A stretch of DNA of 64,000 nt from Bradyrhizobium sp. JYMT SZCCT0180 (GTDB lineage Bacteria > Pseudomonadota > Alphaproteobacteria > Rhizobiales > Xanthobacteraceae), in NCBI RefSeq assembly GCF_018130165.1, contig NZ_JAFCLZ010000001.1, forward strand, positions 248,001 through 312,000, given 5' to 3'. The notes under the pieces were generated by a model. The model made no database searches. It saw only the letters and a list, made by a program, of their open reading frames with translations, and was not told the origin of the DNA. A program made the translations under genes and the position numbers. Shown here in pieces: positions 41,825-51,538 of the stretch (position 1 is the first letter of the stretch; the number at the start of each line of letters is the position of its first letter).

Positions 41825-44800
41825 ATGACCACATCCGCCGATCAGACTGTCCTCTCCGCAAGTTCCTTCGTGAGTTCCATCGGCGTCAACACGCATGTGG
41901 GGTATTCCTGGGGCTCGTACGACAATCTCGCCTTGCTGCAGGACAGCCTCGAGTATCTCGGTGTCACGAAACTGCGCGACGGGCTTACCAACATTCCGGA
42001 CGCACAACCTGTCCTGAATGGATTGGCTGCGGACGGATATAAATTCGATCTGGTTATTCCGTCCGGCGTACCCGCCGGCGGCAGCGCCGCGCTTCAGAAG
42101 TACCTGGCCTCGGTGGAACAGTTCAGCACAGCTCATGCGGGAAGCGTTATTGCGCTGGAGGGCCTGAACGAGGCCAATCTTCAGGCATTCAGCTACAACG
42201 GCAGTTCCACCATCGAAGCCGCGGCCCAGTTCCAGGCGGCCTATTTTGCCGCCGTGAACGGCAATGCCGCGCTTGCCAACATCGCGGTCTACAATCTCTC
42301 GCTGGGTTACAATGACACGGCCGACTACGCCAAGCTGGGCGACCTGTCGGGCGCTTCCGACTTTGCGAACTCGCACGCCTATGTCAGCACGAGTTCGACG
42401 CCCCACGCGGCGCTCCAGTTATTGCTGGCCAACGCCAAGTCCGTATCGTCCGGCAACCCGGCCGTCATCACCGAGACCGGCTATACGACCCAGAGCGATA
42501 CCCCCTACATCGGCGCCAGCGAAAACGTCCAGGCCAAGTCGATCCTCAACACCCTGGTCGATGCCTTCAAGGGCGGCGTTGGCACGACGTATCTCTATCA
42601 ACTGCTCGACGCCGGTGCGAGCGGCGTCAGCAACGATCCGGAGATGAATTTCGGCTTGTTCAAAAGCGACGGTTCGCCGAAGCTGGCCGCCACCGCGGTC
42701 CACAATCTGACGACCATCCTGAGCGATGACGGAACCGGTGGCCACCAACCAACCACGCAGCTGGGCTACTCACTCAGCAACATGCCCGATACGGGCAACA
42801 GCATGGTCCTCGGCAAGAGCAACGGCGCCTACGAACTGGTGATCTGGGCCGAGCCGAAGGTCTGGGACGACGCCACCGACACGGAAATCTCCAACCCTTC
42901 TCAACCTGTCACCGTTAATCTCGGAGGCGTGCACCATACGGTCAGCGTCTACGATCCGTTGAGCGGCTCGACCCCGATCGCGACCTATACCGACGTCAGC
43001 CAGATCACTGTCCCGCTCAGCGATCACCCCTTGATCATCGAGATCGACGCGCCGGCGTCGCCTGCGCCAGAGCCGCTGCCGACCGATGTCAGCGGGACGG
43101 CCGCGCAAATCGCGCTGCAATTGTCTGATTTGAACACCAACGAATCGCTCCAGACGATTACCCTGACCGATACTCACGTGCTTCCGGTCGCGTCCGAATC
43201 GACGATGAAGTACATGATCTCGCATTACGGCAATGCGCTTTCAGCCATCCAGGGCGGCTATTCGTTTTCGGTTACGACCTCCACCAGCGCCTGGAGCGTA
43301 ACCAAGCTCTTCGATTCCTCCGCCAACCTGCAGTCCACCACCACGTCCAACTTCACCGGCGGGTTCATTACCAGCAAATCGACGGTATTTGCGGACGGAT
43401 CAACCGATAGCACCCTTTATACCGCGGGCGTGGCCACGCAGCAGGTCAGCGTCGATGCGGCGACCGGTTCCAGGGAAACCAAGACGTTCGATCCGGTCTA
43501 CGGCAAGCTCACCGCCGACCTGGTGCAGCACACGGATGGTTCATCCTCGAACACGCTGTATTCGGCCGGCGTCAAGACCAAGATGTACGTCACCAACGCC
43601 GACCGCAGCCATGACAACACCTATTACAATGTCACCGGCCAGAACTATACCACCCAGACCCAGCACTACAGCCCGACCGGACAATTGATCTCGGATAGCC
43701 GCTGGCACGCCGACGGCTCGCTCGCGTACACCCAGACAATCACGGGCGACGGCGCCAGCAAATTGACGACGCTGTATGACGCCACCGGCCACAAGACCAC
43801 GGTCATCGCCTGGAACTCCTCAGTCACCACGACCGGTAAGTACGACTTGTCCGGCAATCTGGTGCAGGAGGTCGTACGCACGGTCACCGGCGATGTAACG
43901 ACCTCCAACTACAAGGGCGCCGTGCTGTCTTCGGTCTATATCGCCAGTTCCAACGGCACGAAGGAAGCGAAGATCTACGACAGCGCCGGTCGCCTCACCA
44001 GCGATCTGATCCAGAACAACGATGGCTCGTCCTCGAACACGCTGTATTCGGCCAACGTCAAGACCAAGATGTACGTCACCAACGCCGACGGCAGCCAGGA
44101 CAACACCTATTACAACATCACCGGCCAGTCCTATACCACCCAGAAACAGCACTACGATTCAAAGGGCGTATTGACCGCTGATACCCGCTGGCACGCCGAC
44201 GGAACGCTCGACTACACCAAGGTGATCAGCAGCGACGGCAACAGCAAGGTGACGACGCTGTATGACGCGGCCGGCCACAAGACCACCGTGACCAGCTGGA
44301 ATCCGACCGCCACCACGATCGACAAATACGATTCGTCCGGCAACCTGGTCCAGGAGATCGTGCAGACCGCTACCGGCAACGTCACGACCTCCAACTATAA
44401 CGGGTCGGTGCTGTCCTCGGTCTATATCGCCAATGCCAACGGCTCGAAGGAAGCGAAGCTTTACGACAGCGCGGGCCGGCTCTCCAGCGATCTGGTGCAG
44501 AACAAGGACGGCTCGTCCTCGAACACGCTGTACTCGGCCGGCGTCAAGACCAAGGTGTATGTCAGCAACGCCGACGGCAGCGACGACAACACCTACTACA
44601 ATATCACCGGCCAGAGCTATACCACCCGGACCCAGCACTACGATTCGAAGGGCGTCATGACCGCGGAAACCCGTTGGCATGCCGATGGCTCGCTCGACTA
44701 CCACCAGGACGTCAGCAGCGACGCCAGCAGCAAGGTGACCGCACTGTATGATTCGACCGGTCACAAAACCACCGTGATCCGCTGGAATGCGGCCGCCACC

Positions 44801-46195
44801 AAGACCGAGAAGTACGACACGTCAGGCAGCCTGATCCAGGAGGTCGTGAAGACCGCGGCCGGCAACGTAACGACCTCAAACTATAACGGGTCGGAGCTGT
44901 CCTCGGTCTTTATCGTCAATGCAAACGGCTCGAAGGAAACCAAGATTTACGACAGCGCCGGCCGGCTCGCCAGCGACCTGATCCAGAACAACGATGGCTC
45001 GTCTTCGAACACGCTGTTCTCCGCGGGCATCAAGACCAAGATGTATGTCACCAACGCCGACGGCAGCAACGACAATACCTACTACAACATCACCGGCCAG
45101 GCCTATACCACCCGGGCCCAGCACTACGATGCCGCTGGCAAAATGACGGCGGACACCCGTTGGCACGCTGACGGCACGCTCGAATATCGCCAACTCATCA
45201 GCGGCGACGGCACCAAGGTCACGGATCTCTACGACAGCACCGGGCACAAACTCACCGAGATCACACATCATCCGGATGGGTCCATCGTGACGGACAGCTA
45301 CAACGCATCGACAGGTGCGTTGGTTCAGGACGTCGTCAAGACGGCCGGGGGTGACGTCACCACCACGAACTATTCGGGCGGCGTCGTCGCCTCGATCTAC
45401 GTCGCCAACGCGGACGGCTTCAAGGAAAGCAAGCTGTTCGACTCGGCCGGAAACCTGGCCAGCGATTACGTCCAGAACACGGATGGCTCGTCCTCGAACA
45501 CGCTGTACTCGTCCGGCGTCAAGATGAAGATGTATGTCAGCAACGCCGACGGCAGCGATGACAACTATTACTACAACATCACCGGCCAGACCTACACGAC
45601 CCAGATCCAGCATATCGACGCCGCGGGCAAGATCACCTCTGACACCCGCCTGCACGCCGACGGCTCGCTGGATTACAAGCAGGTCATCAACTCCGACGGC
45701 AGCAAGGTGACCGATCTGTACGACAGCGCCGGATCCAAAACCCAGCATATCCTCAACAACGCCGACGGCACCAAGGACGTCTACAAATATGCCGTCAGCG
45801 GCAACCCCGGGGCGACCCAGCACGAAAGCTACACCGCGGGCGGCACTCTCCTGCAGATCGACCTTCAGAACAGCAATGGCACCCACACCGTCACGGCCGT
45901 CAGCGCCGGTCAATCGATACAGGGCGGAAACGGAAACGACCTGTTTTCAGCCGCCCCGGGATCGACGACAATCGTCTTCGACCATGGCAATGACCAGATC
46001 AACAGCTTCCAGGCCGGCGCCGCGGCCAATCACGACACGATCAAGATCGCAGCGTCGCTGGTGGCCGATTACAGCCACCTTCAGTTTACGCAATCAGGCG
46101 CCGACACGCTGATCCACCTGTCAGCCACGGATTCGATCACGCTGAAGAATGTTTACGCGACCAACCTCGATCACAGCAACTTCCTGTTCGTCTGA
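41825..46195 (+). CDS. Giant repeat protein: glycosidase-like N-terminus, five 162-aa repeats, type I secretion C-terminus
   Basis: The product has 1456 residues and no Sec signal. Residues 15-400 resemble a clan-A glycosidase: LEGLNEAN with Asn115-Glu116 as acid/base, HAYV near 184, and VITETGY with Glu217 as nucleophile. Residues about 500-1330 hold five tandem repeats; the DGSSSNTL block starts at nucleotides 43535, 44021, 44507, 44993 and 45482, a 486-486-486-489 spacing. Each copy contains NADGSxDNTYYNITGQ and RWHADGSLDY, recalling YD/RHS-like beta repeats. The end has one RTX-like GGNGNDLF (about 1366) and finishes with a hydrophobic LDHSNFLFV, typical of type I secretion signals. The PrsDE-like transporter at 23115-26203 is the probable exporter. 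Confidence 0.85.
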   Translation: MTTSADQTVLSASSFVSSIGVNTHVGYSWGSYDNLALLQDSLEYLGVTKLRDGLTNIPDAQPVLNGLAADGYKFDLVIPSGVPAGGSAALQKYLASVEQFSTAHAGSVIALEGLNEANLQAFSYNGSSTIEAAAQFQAAYFAAVNGNAALANIAVYNLSLGYNDTADYAKLGDLSGASDFANSHAYVSTSSTPHAALQLLLANAKSVSSGNPAVITETGYTTQSDTPYIGASENVQAKSILNTLVDAFKGGVGTTYLYQLLDAGASGVSNDPEMNFGLFKSDGSPKLAATAVHNLTTILSDDGTGGHQPTTQLGYSLSNMPDTGNSMVLGKSNGAYELVIWAEPKVWDDATDTEISNPSQPVTVNLGGVHHTVSVYDPLSGSTPIATYTDVSQITVPLSDHPLIIEIDAPASPAPEPLPTDVSGTAAQIALQLSDLNTNESLQTITLTDTHVLPVASESTMKYMISHYGNALSAIQGGYSFSVTTSTSAWSVTKLFDSSANLQSTTTSNFTGGFITSKSTVFADGSTDSTLYTAGVATQQVSVDAATGSRETKTFDPVYGKLTADLVQHTDGSSSNTLYSAGVKTKMYVTNADRSHDNTYYNVTGQNYTTQTQHYSPTGQLISDSRWHADGSLAYTQTITGDGASKLTTLYDATGHKTTVIAWNSSVTTTGKYDLSGNLVQEVVRTVTGDVTTSNYKGAVLSSVYIASSNGTKEAKIYDSAGRLTSDLIQNNDGSSSNTLYSANVKTKMYVTNADGSQDNTYYNITGQSYTTQKQHYDSKGVLTADTRWHADGTLDYTKVISSDGNSKVTTLYDAAGHKTTVTSWNPTATTIDKYDSSGNLVQEIVQTATGNVTTSNYNGSVLSSVYIANANGSKEAKLYDSAGRLSSDLVQNKDGSSSNTLYSAGVKTKVYVSNADGSDDNTYYNITGQSYTTRTQHYDSKGVMTAETRWHADGSLDYHQDVSSDASSKVTALYDSTGHKTTVIRWNAAATKTEKYDTSGSLIQEVVKTAAGNVTTSNYNGSELSSVFIVNANGSKETKIYDSAGRLASDLIQNNDGSSSNTLFSAGIKTKMYVTNADGSNDNTYYNITGQAYTTRAQHYDAAGKMTADTRWHADGTLEYRQLISGDGTKVTDLYDSTGHKLTEITHHPDGSIVTDSYNASTGALVQDVVKTAGGDVTTTNYSGGVVASIYVANADGFKESKLFDSAGNLASDYVQNTDGSSSNTLYSSGVKMKMYVSNADGSDDNYYYNITGQTYTTQIQHIDAAGKITSDTRLHADGSLDYKQVINSDGSKVTDLYDSAGSKTQHILNNADGTKDVYKYAVSGNPGATQHESYTAGGTLLQIDLQNSNGTHTVTAVSAGQSIQGGNGNDLFSAAPGSTTIVFDHGNDQINSFQAGAAANHDTIKIAASLVADYSHLQFTQSGADTLIHLSATDSITLKNVYATNLDHSNFLFV

Positions 46196-46204
46196 GACAG
46201 CCGG

Positions 46205-46224
46205 TGCGCTCTCACGTGAGCGCA
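46205..46224 (+). terminator. Hairpin after the giant repeat gene
   Basis: tgcgctc and gagcgca form a 7-bp stem around tcacgt, nine bases after the stop codon. The flanks ccg and cgg extend it with one mismatch. It is the first of two hairpins here. Confidence 0.45.
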
Positions 46225-46264
46225 TCGGTTCTCACAAAGCAGGGTCGCGGCGGATTGAGCGGAC

Positions 46265-46287
46265 AAGCCCCGACCGACGGGGCTTTG
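46265..46287. terminator. Bidirectional terminator hairpin
   Basis: aagccccg and cggggctt form a perfect 8-bp stem with a 5-base loop, followed on the plus strand by ttt. It lies between the convergent repeat-protein and methyltransferase genes and could serve both. Confidence 0.65.
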
Positions 46288-46314
46288 GAACTCGAGGCAG
46301 ATAGCCGGGCCGGG

Positions 46315-47049
46315 TTACGCCCGGCCGGGCGTCACCGAGCCGGTGAAGATGATGTCCTCGGCCAGCAGAGGCAAACGCCGCAGCAGCATCGTCTTCATCA
46401 TGCCGGCCCGCTTGAACGTCGCCATCTGGATCTCCTCCGGAGAAAACCCGGCATCCAGGGCAACCTTTGCGATCGTGTAAGGCGTAAAGAAGAAGCGATG
46501 GTCGGAATTGATCGTTTCGGTGTTGTTCAGGATTCCCTTGATGTTCCCGCCCCTGAACGCATTCGGCACGGTAATGACGATTTTTTCGACGACGTCACCA
46601 TAGTTCTCTCTAAATCGGCCGAGAAAGGACACCGGATTCGGGATGTGCTCGACGACTTCACCGAACAGGGCAATATCGAATTTCCGTCCGGAGATCTGGT
46701 CAATCTTCTGGCCGGACGTCACATCGCCGGACACCATGTTGTCCAGCCCGGAAATCCGACTCGCCTCCCGCACCGCGTCCGCATCGATGTCGACACCGAC
46801 CGTATACTCGGAGCACTCCGTGATCAGACCATGGAGCCAGTCCCGGTGATCGATCTTCTTCTTGATGAGAGGAACGTGGTCGCAGCATCCGACATGAAGA
46901 ACCCGCTTGCCGCGGCACATGTCGATCAACACGTCACTTCGGTACCTGACACCCGTCTTGCCGCCGTAAGTCACGGCCATATTCTCGTTGAACTTCGTGC
47001 CTGCAAGGTATGGATAAATACCCGTAAAGTCCGTCATGATTGACGACAT
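46315..47049 (-). CDS. Class I SAM-dependent methyltransferase
   Basis: The 244-residue product starts at ATG 47049, with gaggag six bases upstream. Seen: RVLHVGCCDHV (motif I, about residues 49-59), VGVDIDADAV (motif II) and FDIALFGEVVEHIPNP (motif IV), which mark a class I methyltransferase fold. Next to EPS enzymes it probably methylates a sugar hydroxyl or carboxyl of the repeat unit. A role in methyl capping of chain ends is also possible. It is the last gene of a minus-strand group that includes the left-handed beta-helix acetyltransferase and the second flippase; the gap of 141 bp to the former leaves co-transcription open. Confidence 0.83.
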   Translation of the reverse strand: MSSIMTDFTGIYPYLAGTKFNENMAVTYGGKTGVRYRSDVLIDMCRGKRVLHVGCCDHVPLIKKKIDHRDWLHGLITECSEYTVGVDIDADAVREASRISGLDNMVSGDVTSGQKIDQISGRKFDIALFGEVVEHIPNPVSFLGRFRENYGDVVEKIVITVPNAFRGGNIKGILNNTETINSDHRFFFTPYTIAKVALDAGFSPEEIQMATFKRAGMMKTMLLRRLPLLAEDIIFTGSVTPGRA

Positions 47050-47190
47050 GCTGATCTCCTCGTCGACTAACCCCCAGTGAACGATCGTCGATCAACGCCA
47101 CAACTGCGATTTTAACAAGGCCGTCGACGAAACCGAAAATGATCTCTTGACCCGAGTGGCGGCGTATCCTTGCTAGCCGCCGCATTACCT

Positions 47191-47760
47191 CTAGGAAGAA
47201 GACGATGCGGAACGCATCGACTTGGCCGGAATTCCCGCGACGACCGCTTTCGGCAAGACATCCCGATTGACGACCGAGTTTGCAGCTACCGTTGCACCTT
47301 CGCCGATTTTGATGGGTCCTATGATGACAGCACCGGCATAGACGACGACACCGTCTGCAATGCGCGGGCAGCCCGGCTGGTTCCAGGCACGTCGCCCCAG
47401 TGTCACGTTATGATAAAGCATAACCGCACTCCCGACATGCGAACCTTCCCCAATCACGACCCCGGTCGGGTGTGGAAGCTTCAGTCCCGGGCCGATTTCC
47501 GCGAGCAACGAGATATAGCAGCCACGTCGCGCCAGGGAACGCACGATCAGCCAGGCGATACCGTGCCCCCAACGCGTGTTGAAGCGCAACCATTTGGCAG
47601 CACGCCACCAGGTGATCACCGTAAAGCCCGGATCGGTTATCAAGGCAACCGCGGCAGCAACGACGCCGGAATTCCCGGTGTTCGCCAGCAAATCTGCCCG
47701 CCACGCAGCCTGGGGAGGCTCGCGCCTCACCATTTTATCTGGTTCGACATGTGCGTTCAT
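47191..47760 (-). CDS. Left-handed beta-helix O-acetyltransferase (CysE/WcaF-like)
   Basis: The 189-residue product has an N-terminal helical part (about 1-85) and a C-terminal hexapeptide-repeat helix. The latter shows GLKLPHPTGVVIGEGSHVGS, LYHNVTLG (His of the active site) and VVVYAGAVIIGPIKIGEGATV, followed by VVAGIPAKSM. This resembles serine acetyltransferase and the colanic acid-type acetyltransferases. In this locus, acetylation of a sugar is more likely than cysteine synthesis. It lies twelve bases after the flippase gene and is almost surely co-transcribed with it. Confidence 0.86.
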   Translation of the reverse strand: MNAHVEPDKMVRREPPQAAWRADLLANTGNSGVVAAAVALITDPGFTVITWWRAAKWLRFNTRWGHGIAWLIVRSLARRGCYISLLAEIGPGLKLPHPTGVVIGEGSHVGSAVMLYHNVTLGRRAWNQPGCPRIADGVVVYAGAVIIGPIKIGEGATVAANSVVNRDVLPKAVVAGIPAKSMRSASSSS

Positions 47761-47772
47761 ATCAAGGATCTC

Positions 47773-49227
47773 TCACGTCGCCGAGGGAACGTCCAGCGGT
47801 TGTGCTTCAATTGATCGGCCGAGCAACGATCGCACGCTGCCGCGAATCTGATGCCTGAATGCGACGTAACAGGACAGCACGACCACCAGATACAGACTGG
47901 TTGCAAGCAGCCAATGCTTCATGCTTGTCACATCGGCCGACGTCACCGCGAGAGCCACGATGGTCCCGGCCAGGGTCGCGATGGTCGCTGGAAGCAGGGA
48001 TTTGACGATCGACATGAAAGGCAACCCGGTATTTCGGCTGCCAACCACCAGCATAAAGGTGCACACGATAATCGCCGTGACAAGGTACACGATAGCAACG
48101 GCCTTGAGACCGAACGGCAGCGCCACCACGAACGACAGGATCATGGCGATGCTGTTGGCGCTGCTGATCCAGAACTGCAGACGGGCCTTGCCGCGCGCGA
48201 GAAGAATCGGACCGGCATAGGCCGCAATGGACTGCGCAGCCCCCGCCGGCGCAAGCGCGCTAACCAGCGGCAATACGTCCTGCCAATGCGGCGAAAGGAA
48301 TGTCGTCACCGGGTAGTAGAGCCCAAACGTCAGATAGATCATCGCCGGGAAGGTAATCATCGCCGTCACACTCAGCATCGCGCAGATCGCCGCGTTCTGC
48401 TCTGCGTGCCGCCCGTTACCGGACATACGGCTCAGCGTCGCCATCAGGACACCGCCGCCCGGCCAAGAAAGGATCATCAACGGAAAGATCATGAACTGAA
48501 AGGCCAGGCCAAAGAGCCCGACCGCGGCCGCTCCCAGCTTCGCACCGATCAGCAGATTGCCGATGTTGCGCGCGGCGAAATTGAGAATGTTCGAGGCCAG
48601 TATCCAGCTCCCGAAGGAAAGCATCGAACCGACGCCACGCCATCGGAAGTTGAGCCTGATCTGATGCCGCGTAATCGCGTAGAACGCGATCGCGCGAATG
48701 ATCTGCATCAGGACGTAATATGAAATCAGCGCCCAGATCCCCCAGCCCAGAACGGCTCCGAGGACGCCCACGGACGCGGCGGTGATTGACGCGCCCGCCT
48801 CCACCATCGCCACGGTCTGGTAGCGCAACGCGCGCTCGAGCACCGCGCGCGGTCCGAGCGCCGCTATGGAAAGGACGACCGAGACGGACAGCGCGGTCAG
48901 CACGCCCGACAGGCCATCCATCTTCACGGCCCCGGCCAGCGGCCCCGCGACAACCGCCAGCACCACCGCACAGCCGATGCCGATCGCCAGCATCATGGTC
49001 ACGGCCGCTCCGGTCTCCTCGCGCGAGAGCGAGCCTCGCTGTATCATCGCGCTCGACAAGCCAAGATCGGTGAGAAGGGCTATGAAGGCGACAAACGGCA
49101 GCGAGAAGGCGACCAGACCGAATTCGGCCGGGGTAACGAAATAGGTCATCAGCAGCGTCATCAGAAACTGGACGACCGATTTCACGATGTTCACGCCGGA
49201 CATCGAGAGCAGATTTTTCAGGATCAT
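47773..49227 (-). CDS. Oligosaccharide flippase, WzxC/MOP superfamily
   Basis: From ATG 49227 the product has 484 residues. It has about twelve to fourteen hydrophobic helices. The N-terminus shows the classical pattern YFVTPAEFGLVAFSLPFVAF and LTDLGLSSAMIQR with SREE, as in WzxC/ExoT-type flippases. It moves a lipid-linked oligosaccharide across the inner membrane. It is a second flippase candidate besides 37196, and is embedded in the operon of acyltransferases. A longer frame to 49374 overlaps the neighbouring acyltransferase and is not favoured. Confidence 0.88.
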   Translation of the reverse strand: MILKNLLSMSGVNIVKSVVQFLMTLLMTYFVTPAEFGLVAFSLPFVAFIALLTDLGLSSAMIQRGSLSREETGAAVTMMLAIGIGCAVVLAVVAGPLAGAVKMDGLSGVLTALSVSVVLSIAALGPRAVLERALRYQTVAMVEAGASITAASVGVLGAVLGWGIWALISYYVLMQIIRAIAFYAITRHQIRLNFRWRGVGSMLSFGSWILASNILNFAARNIGNLLIGAKLGAAAVGLFGLAFQFMIFPLMILSWPGGGVLMATLSRMSGNGRHAEQNAAICAMLSVTAMITFPAMIYLTFGLYYPVTTFLSPHWQDVLPLVSALAPAGAAQSIAAYAGPILLARGKARLQFWISSANSIAMILSFVVALPFGLKAVAIVYLVTAIIVCTFMLVVGSRNTGLPFMSIVKSLLPATIATLAGTIVALAVTSADVTSMKHWLLATSLYLVVVLSCYVAFRHQIRGSVRSLLGRSIEAQPLDVPSAT

Positions 49228-49348
49228 GAAGTCATCCGTACGTTGTTCATGCAGCCGACCCGGAAAGCGCGCCGGCACAAGCAAAGGTCCGCTCCACGTC
49301 TGGCGAACGAGGTCGTGATCGTCGGGGATGGAGGTCCGGAAGCCGACA

Positions 49349-50389
49349 TCATGCCTCGACCCTCTTGGGTACACGACCGATCGTTCTGAAAAACGTCAGC
49401 AATGGCCTCTCGACCAGCAGGTAGAATGCCACGCCTACCGCCACGCCCCCCGCTGCAACCATCACGAACAGCAGTTCGTTCGGAATACCCAGCGCTTTCA
49501 GCTTGGTCGCGGCTTTGGCGAAACCCGAAAGCGCCGGAAAATGAACGAGGTAGATCGAATAGGACGCCTCGCCGAGGAATATGAGAACACGCGGTAATCG
49601 CAGCGCCGTCTTCGTCTCGAGTACGACCCCGCCCAAGATCATCAGCATCGCGCCGACGCCGTAGCACCAGGTCGAGATCGCGTTCTTCAAGAGGCCACCG
49701 TAGGCAACGGCTATCCATGTGCCGCCGAAAAGGACGATCCCAAGCGTCAAGCAGAGCTTCGGAGATACGGTGTCCCGGCGATCGAACAGCCAGTACGCCA
49801 GAATCCCCAGGCCAAAGAGCACATGAGCGGGATGGAAGACAAATGCGAGCGGATAGACCGGGAACAATACGGGTTGCACGAAAGACAACGCCAGCCAGAC
49901 CGCCCCCGCGATCCAGCCGATCCTGGGGTTCCAGATCGCAACCGCAAAGATGGCGTAGAAGATCATCTCGTGGCGCAGCGTCCAGACCACGTCGATAATC
50001 GGCTCGTGCTCTATCGGCAACAACAGGAAGGACGAGAATAGGTCATAAAAGCTCAGATCTGCCTTCATGAGAAGCACGAGAGGAATGACACAGATCAGGG
50101 CGACCCAAAGCGCCGGATATATTCTTTGGACGCGACGCCAGACGAAACGGAGGGCGTTGTCGCGATCGCCAAAGTCATTCGCATGCGCCAGGAAAATGAC
50201 AAAGCCGCTCAAGACAAAGAAATACATGACGCCGGAGTCTCCGGCGTTGAAGATCGGGAATACGTTCTCACCGAGGTACTTGGGCTGGGCCAACGTCCTG
50301 GTCGTGTGATGACCCACCACGGCGAGCGCCGCGAAGGCGCGTCCCAGCTGCAAGGTGTCCAGACTGCGTTTTGAGGCCAGCTCCGTCAT
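49349..50389 (-). CDS. Acyltransferase-3 family membrane protein (ExoZ/OafA-like) I
   Basis: From ATG 50389 the product has 346 residues. About ten hydrophobic helices are present, and the first carries the family motif LGRAFAALAVVGHHTTR (catalytic-type His pair) followed by the FFVLSGFVIF segment and RRVQRIYPALW. These features define acyltransferase-3 proteins, which acetylate or succinylate extracellular sugars. ExoZ/ExoH of rhizobial EPS I belong here. The start overlaps the stop of the next upstream acyltransferase by ATGA. The long frame to 50992 is a shadow. Confidence 0.88.
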   Translation of the reverse strand: MTELASKRSLDTLQLGRAFAALAVVGHHTTRTLAQPKYLGENVFPIFNAGDSGVMYFFVLSGFVIFLAHANDFGDRDNALRFVWRRVQRIYPALWVALICVIPLVLLMKADLSFYDLFSSFLLLPIEHEPIIDVVWTLRHEMIFYAIFAVAIWNPRIGWIAGAVWLALSFVQPVLFPVYPLAFVFHPAHVLFGLGILAYWLFDRRDTVSPKLCLTLGIVLFGGTWIAVAYGGLLKNAISTWCYGVGAMLMILGGVVLETKTALRLPRVLIFLGEASYSIYLVHFPALSGFAKAATKLKALGIPNELLFVMVAAGGVAVGVAFYLLVERPLLTFFRTIGRVPKRVEA

Positions 50390-51438
50390 GCCAGATGCCC
50401 CGCTCCATCGGGCGTCCGAAACAGCCGACGTCGAAACGCCGCGTCCAGAAAGCGCCGAAGACGCACCTCGAAGAGCTCGTAACTTATCCCTCCGGCGATA
50501 AGTGACAGAACGAAGCCCAGAACCGCAAAGGCAGCAGAGAGCAGCCACAGATCCACGCCGCGTCCGGCAAGATTGGCTCCGATCATCTGCAACGGAAAAA
50601 GGGCGAAGGGATGCACCAGATAAAGGCTGTAGCTGATCTTGCCGAGATATTGCAGCGATGGCGCGCTCAACGCCGCCGCAATGCCGGAGTTTTGCGCCAA
50701 CACCATTCCGAACAGCAGAAGGCCGGGAACGAGGCCGACAAACGGGTGCAGATACTCGATTGATAGATACATCGCGATGCCGCATACCGCACCGGCCAGC
50801 AACCCGGTCCACCCCCGCAGCCGGATCGGCATATCCACGGCGCTGAACAGCAGCCCAACCAGAAAATACGCGGCAATCGGCCGAAACCATATGCCCGCCA
50901 GAGCCAGCGCTATCAGCGGCAGCGCCAGCATCCAGTTTCTCCGCCGGGCCACCGCTACGAAAACCGCGGCGAACAGAATGTAGAACGCCCACTCATAGCT
51001 CAGCGTCCAGGCGTTCTGCTGGCCGATCGGAAGCCCCAGGGCATCGGGCAAGAACGCAAGGTTGACGAAGAACAACTGGACGTAAGTTCCAACATCAATC
51101 CCCTTGAAGAATTTGTAGCCGACGATCGGGCCGATGGTGAACAGCGTCAGGTGCAGGATGACGAAGACGGGAAGAATGCGAAGACATCGATCATAGAAGA
51201 ATTTGGCAACGCTGCGGTGGCGCACCAGGCTGGCCGGAATCAGGAAGCCGCTGATCATGAAGAACAGTTCGACGCCATGTCCGCCCATATTGATGGTCGA
51301 TCCCAGCCACGGCCAGATCGGCGCCATGAAACCCGCAAGCAGCGGCATGTCGTAGAGATGCACGATCAGGACACTTAGCGCAGCGATGCCGCGCAGTCCC
51401 TGGACGGCCGGGAGGAAATCCTGCTTTGGAGCGTTCAC
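50386..51438 (-). CDS. Acyltransferase-3 family membrane protein II
   Basis: The best start is GTG 51438, with gggagga seven bases upstream, giving 350 residues; a frame to 51564 adds unlikely sequence. Seen: VQGLRGIAALSVLIVHLYDMP (family motif with the R-x-x-A and VH), GHGVELFFMISGFLIPAS and RCLRILPVFV. About ten membrane helices follow. It should attach an acyl group (acetyl, succinyl or other) to a periplasmic sugar. The short HLYDMP form, with one His rather than HH, differs from the other two acyltransferases. It is coupled to the next gene by a 4-base overlap. Confidence 0.88.
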   Translation of the reverse strand: MNAPKQDFLPAVQGLRGIAALSVLIVHLYDMPLLAGFMAPIWPWLGSTINMGGHGVELFFMISGFLIPASLVRHRSVAKFFYDRCLRILPVFVILHLTLFTIGPIVGYKFFKGIDVGTYVQLFFVNLAFLPDALGLPIGQQNAWTLSYEWAFYILFAAVFVAVARRRNWMLALPLIALALAGIWFRPIAAYFLVGLLFSAVDMPIRLRGWTGLLAGAVCGIAMYLSIEYLHPFVGLVPGLLLFGMVLAQNSGIAAALSAPSLQYLGKISYSLYLVHPFALFPLQMIGANLAGRGVDLWLLSAAFAVLGFVLSLIAGGISYELFEVRLRRFLDAAFRRRLFRTPDGAGHLA

Positions 51439-51538
51439 CTCTGCTTCCTCCCACACTGAAAAGGAGGCCGGGCAGAACCACGCGCCGGCGCGTGCGAGAA
51501 AGGCACTATCAGCGCCGGTGAGTGCCACGAGTCTTTCA

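Noticed and set aside
44876..45913. Minus-strand frame of 345 codons opposite the giant repeat protein
   Set aside because: It arises from the repeat periodicity on the other strand and itself repeats every 162 codons without domain features.
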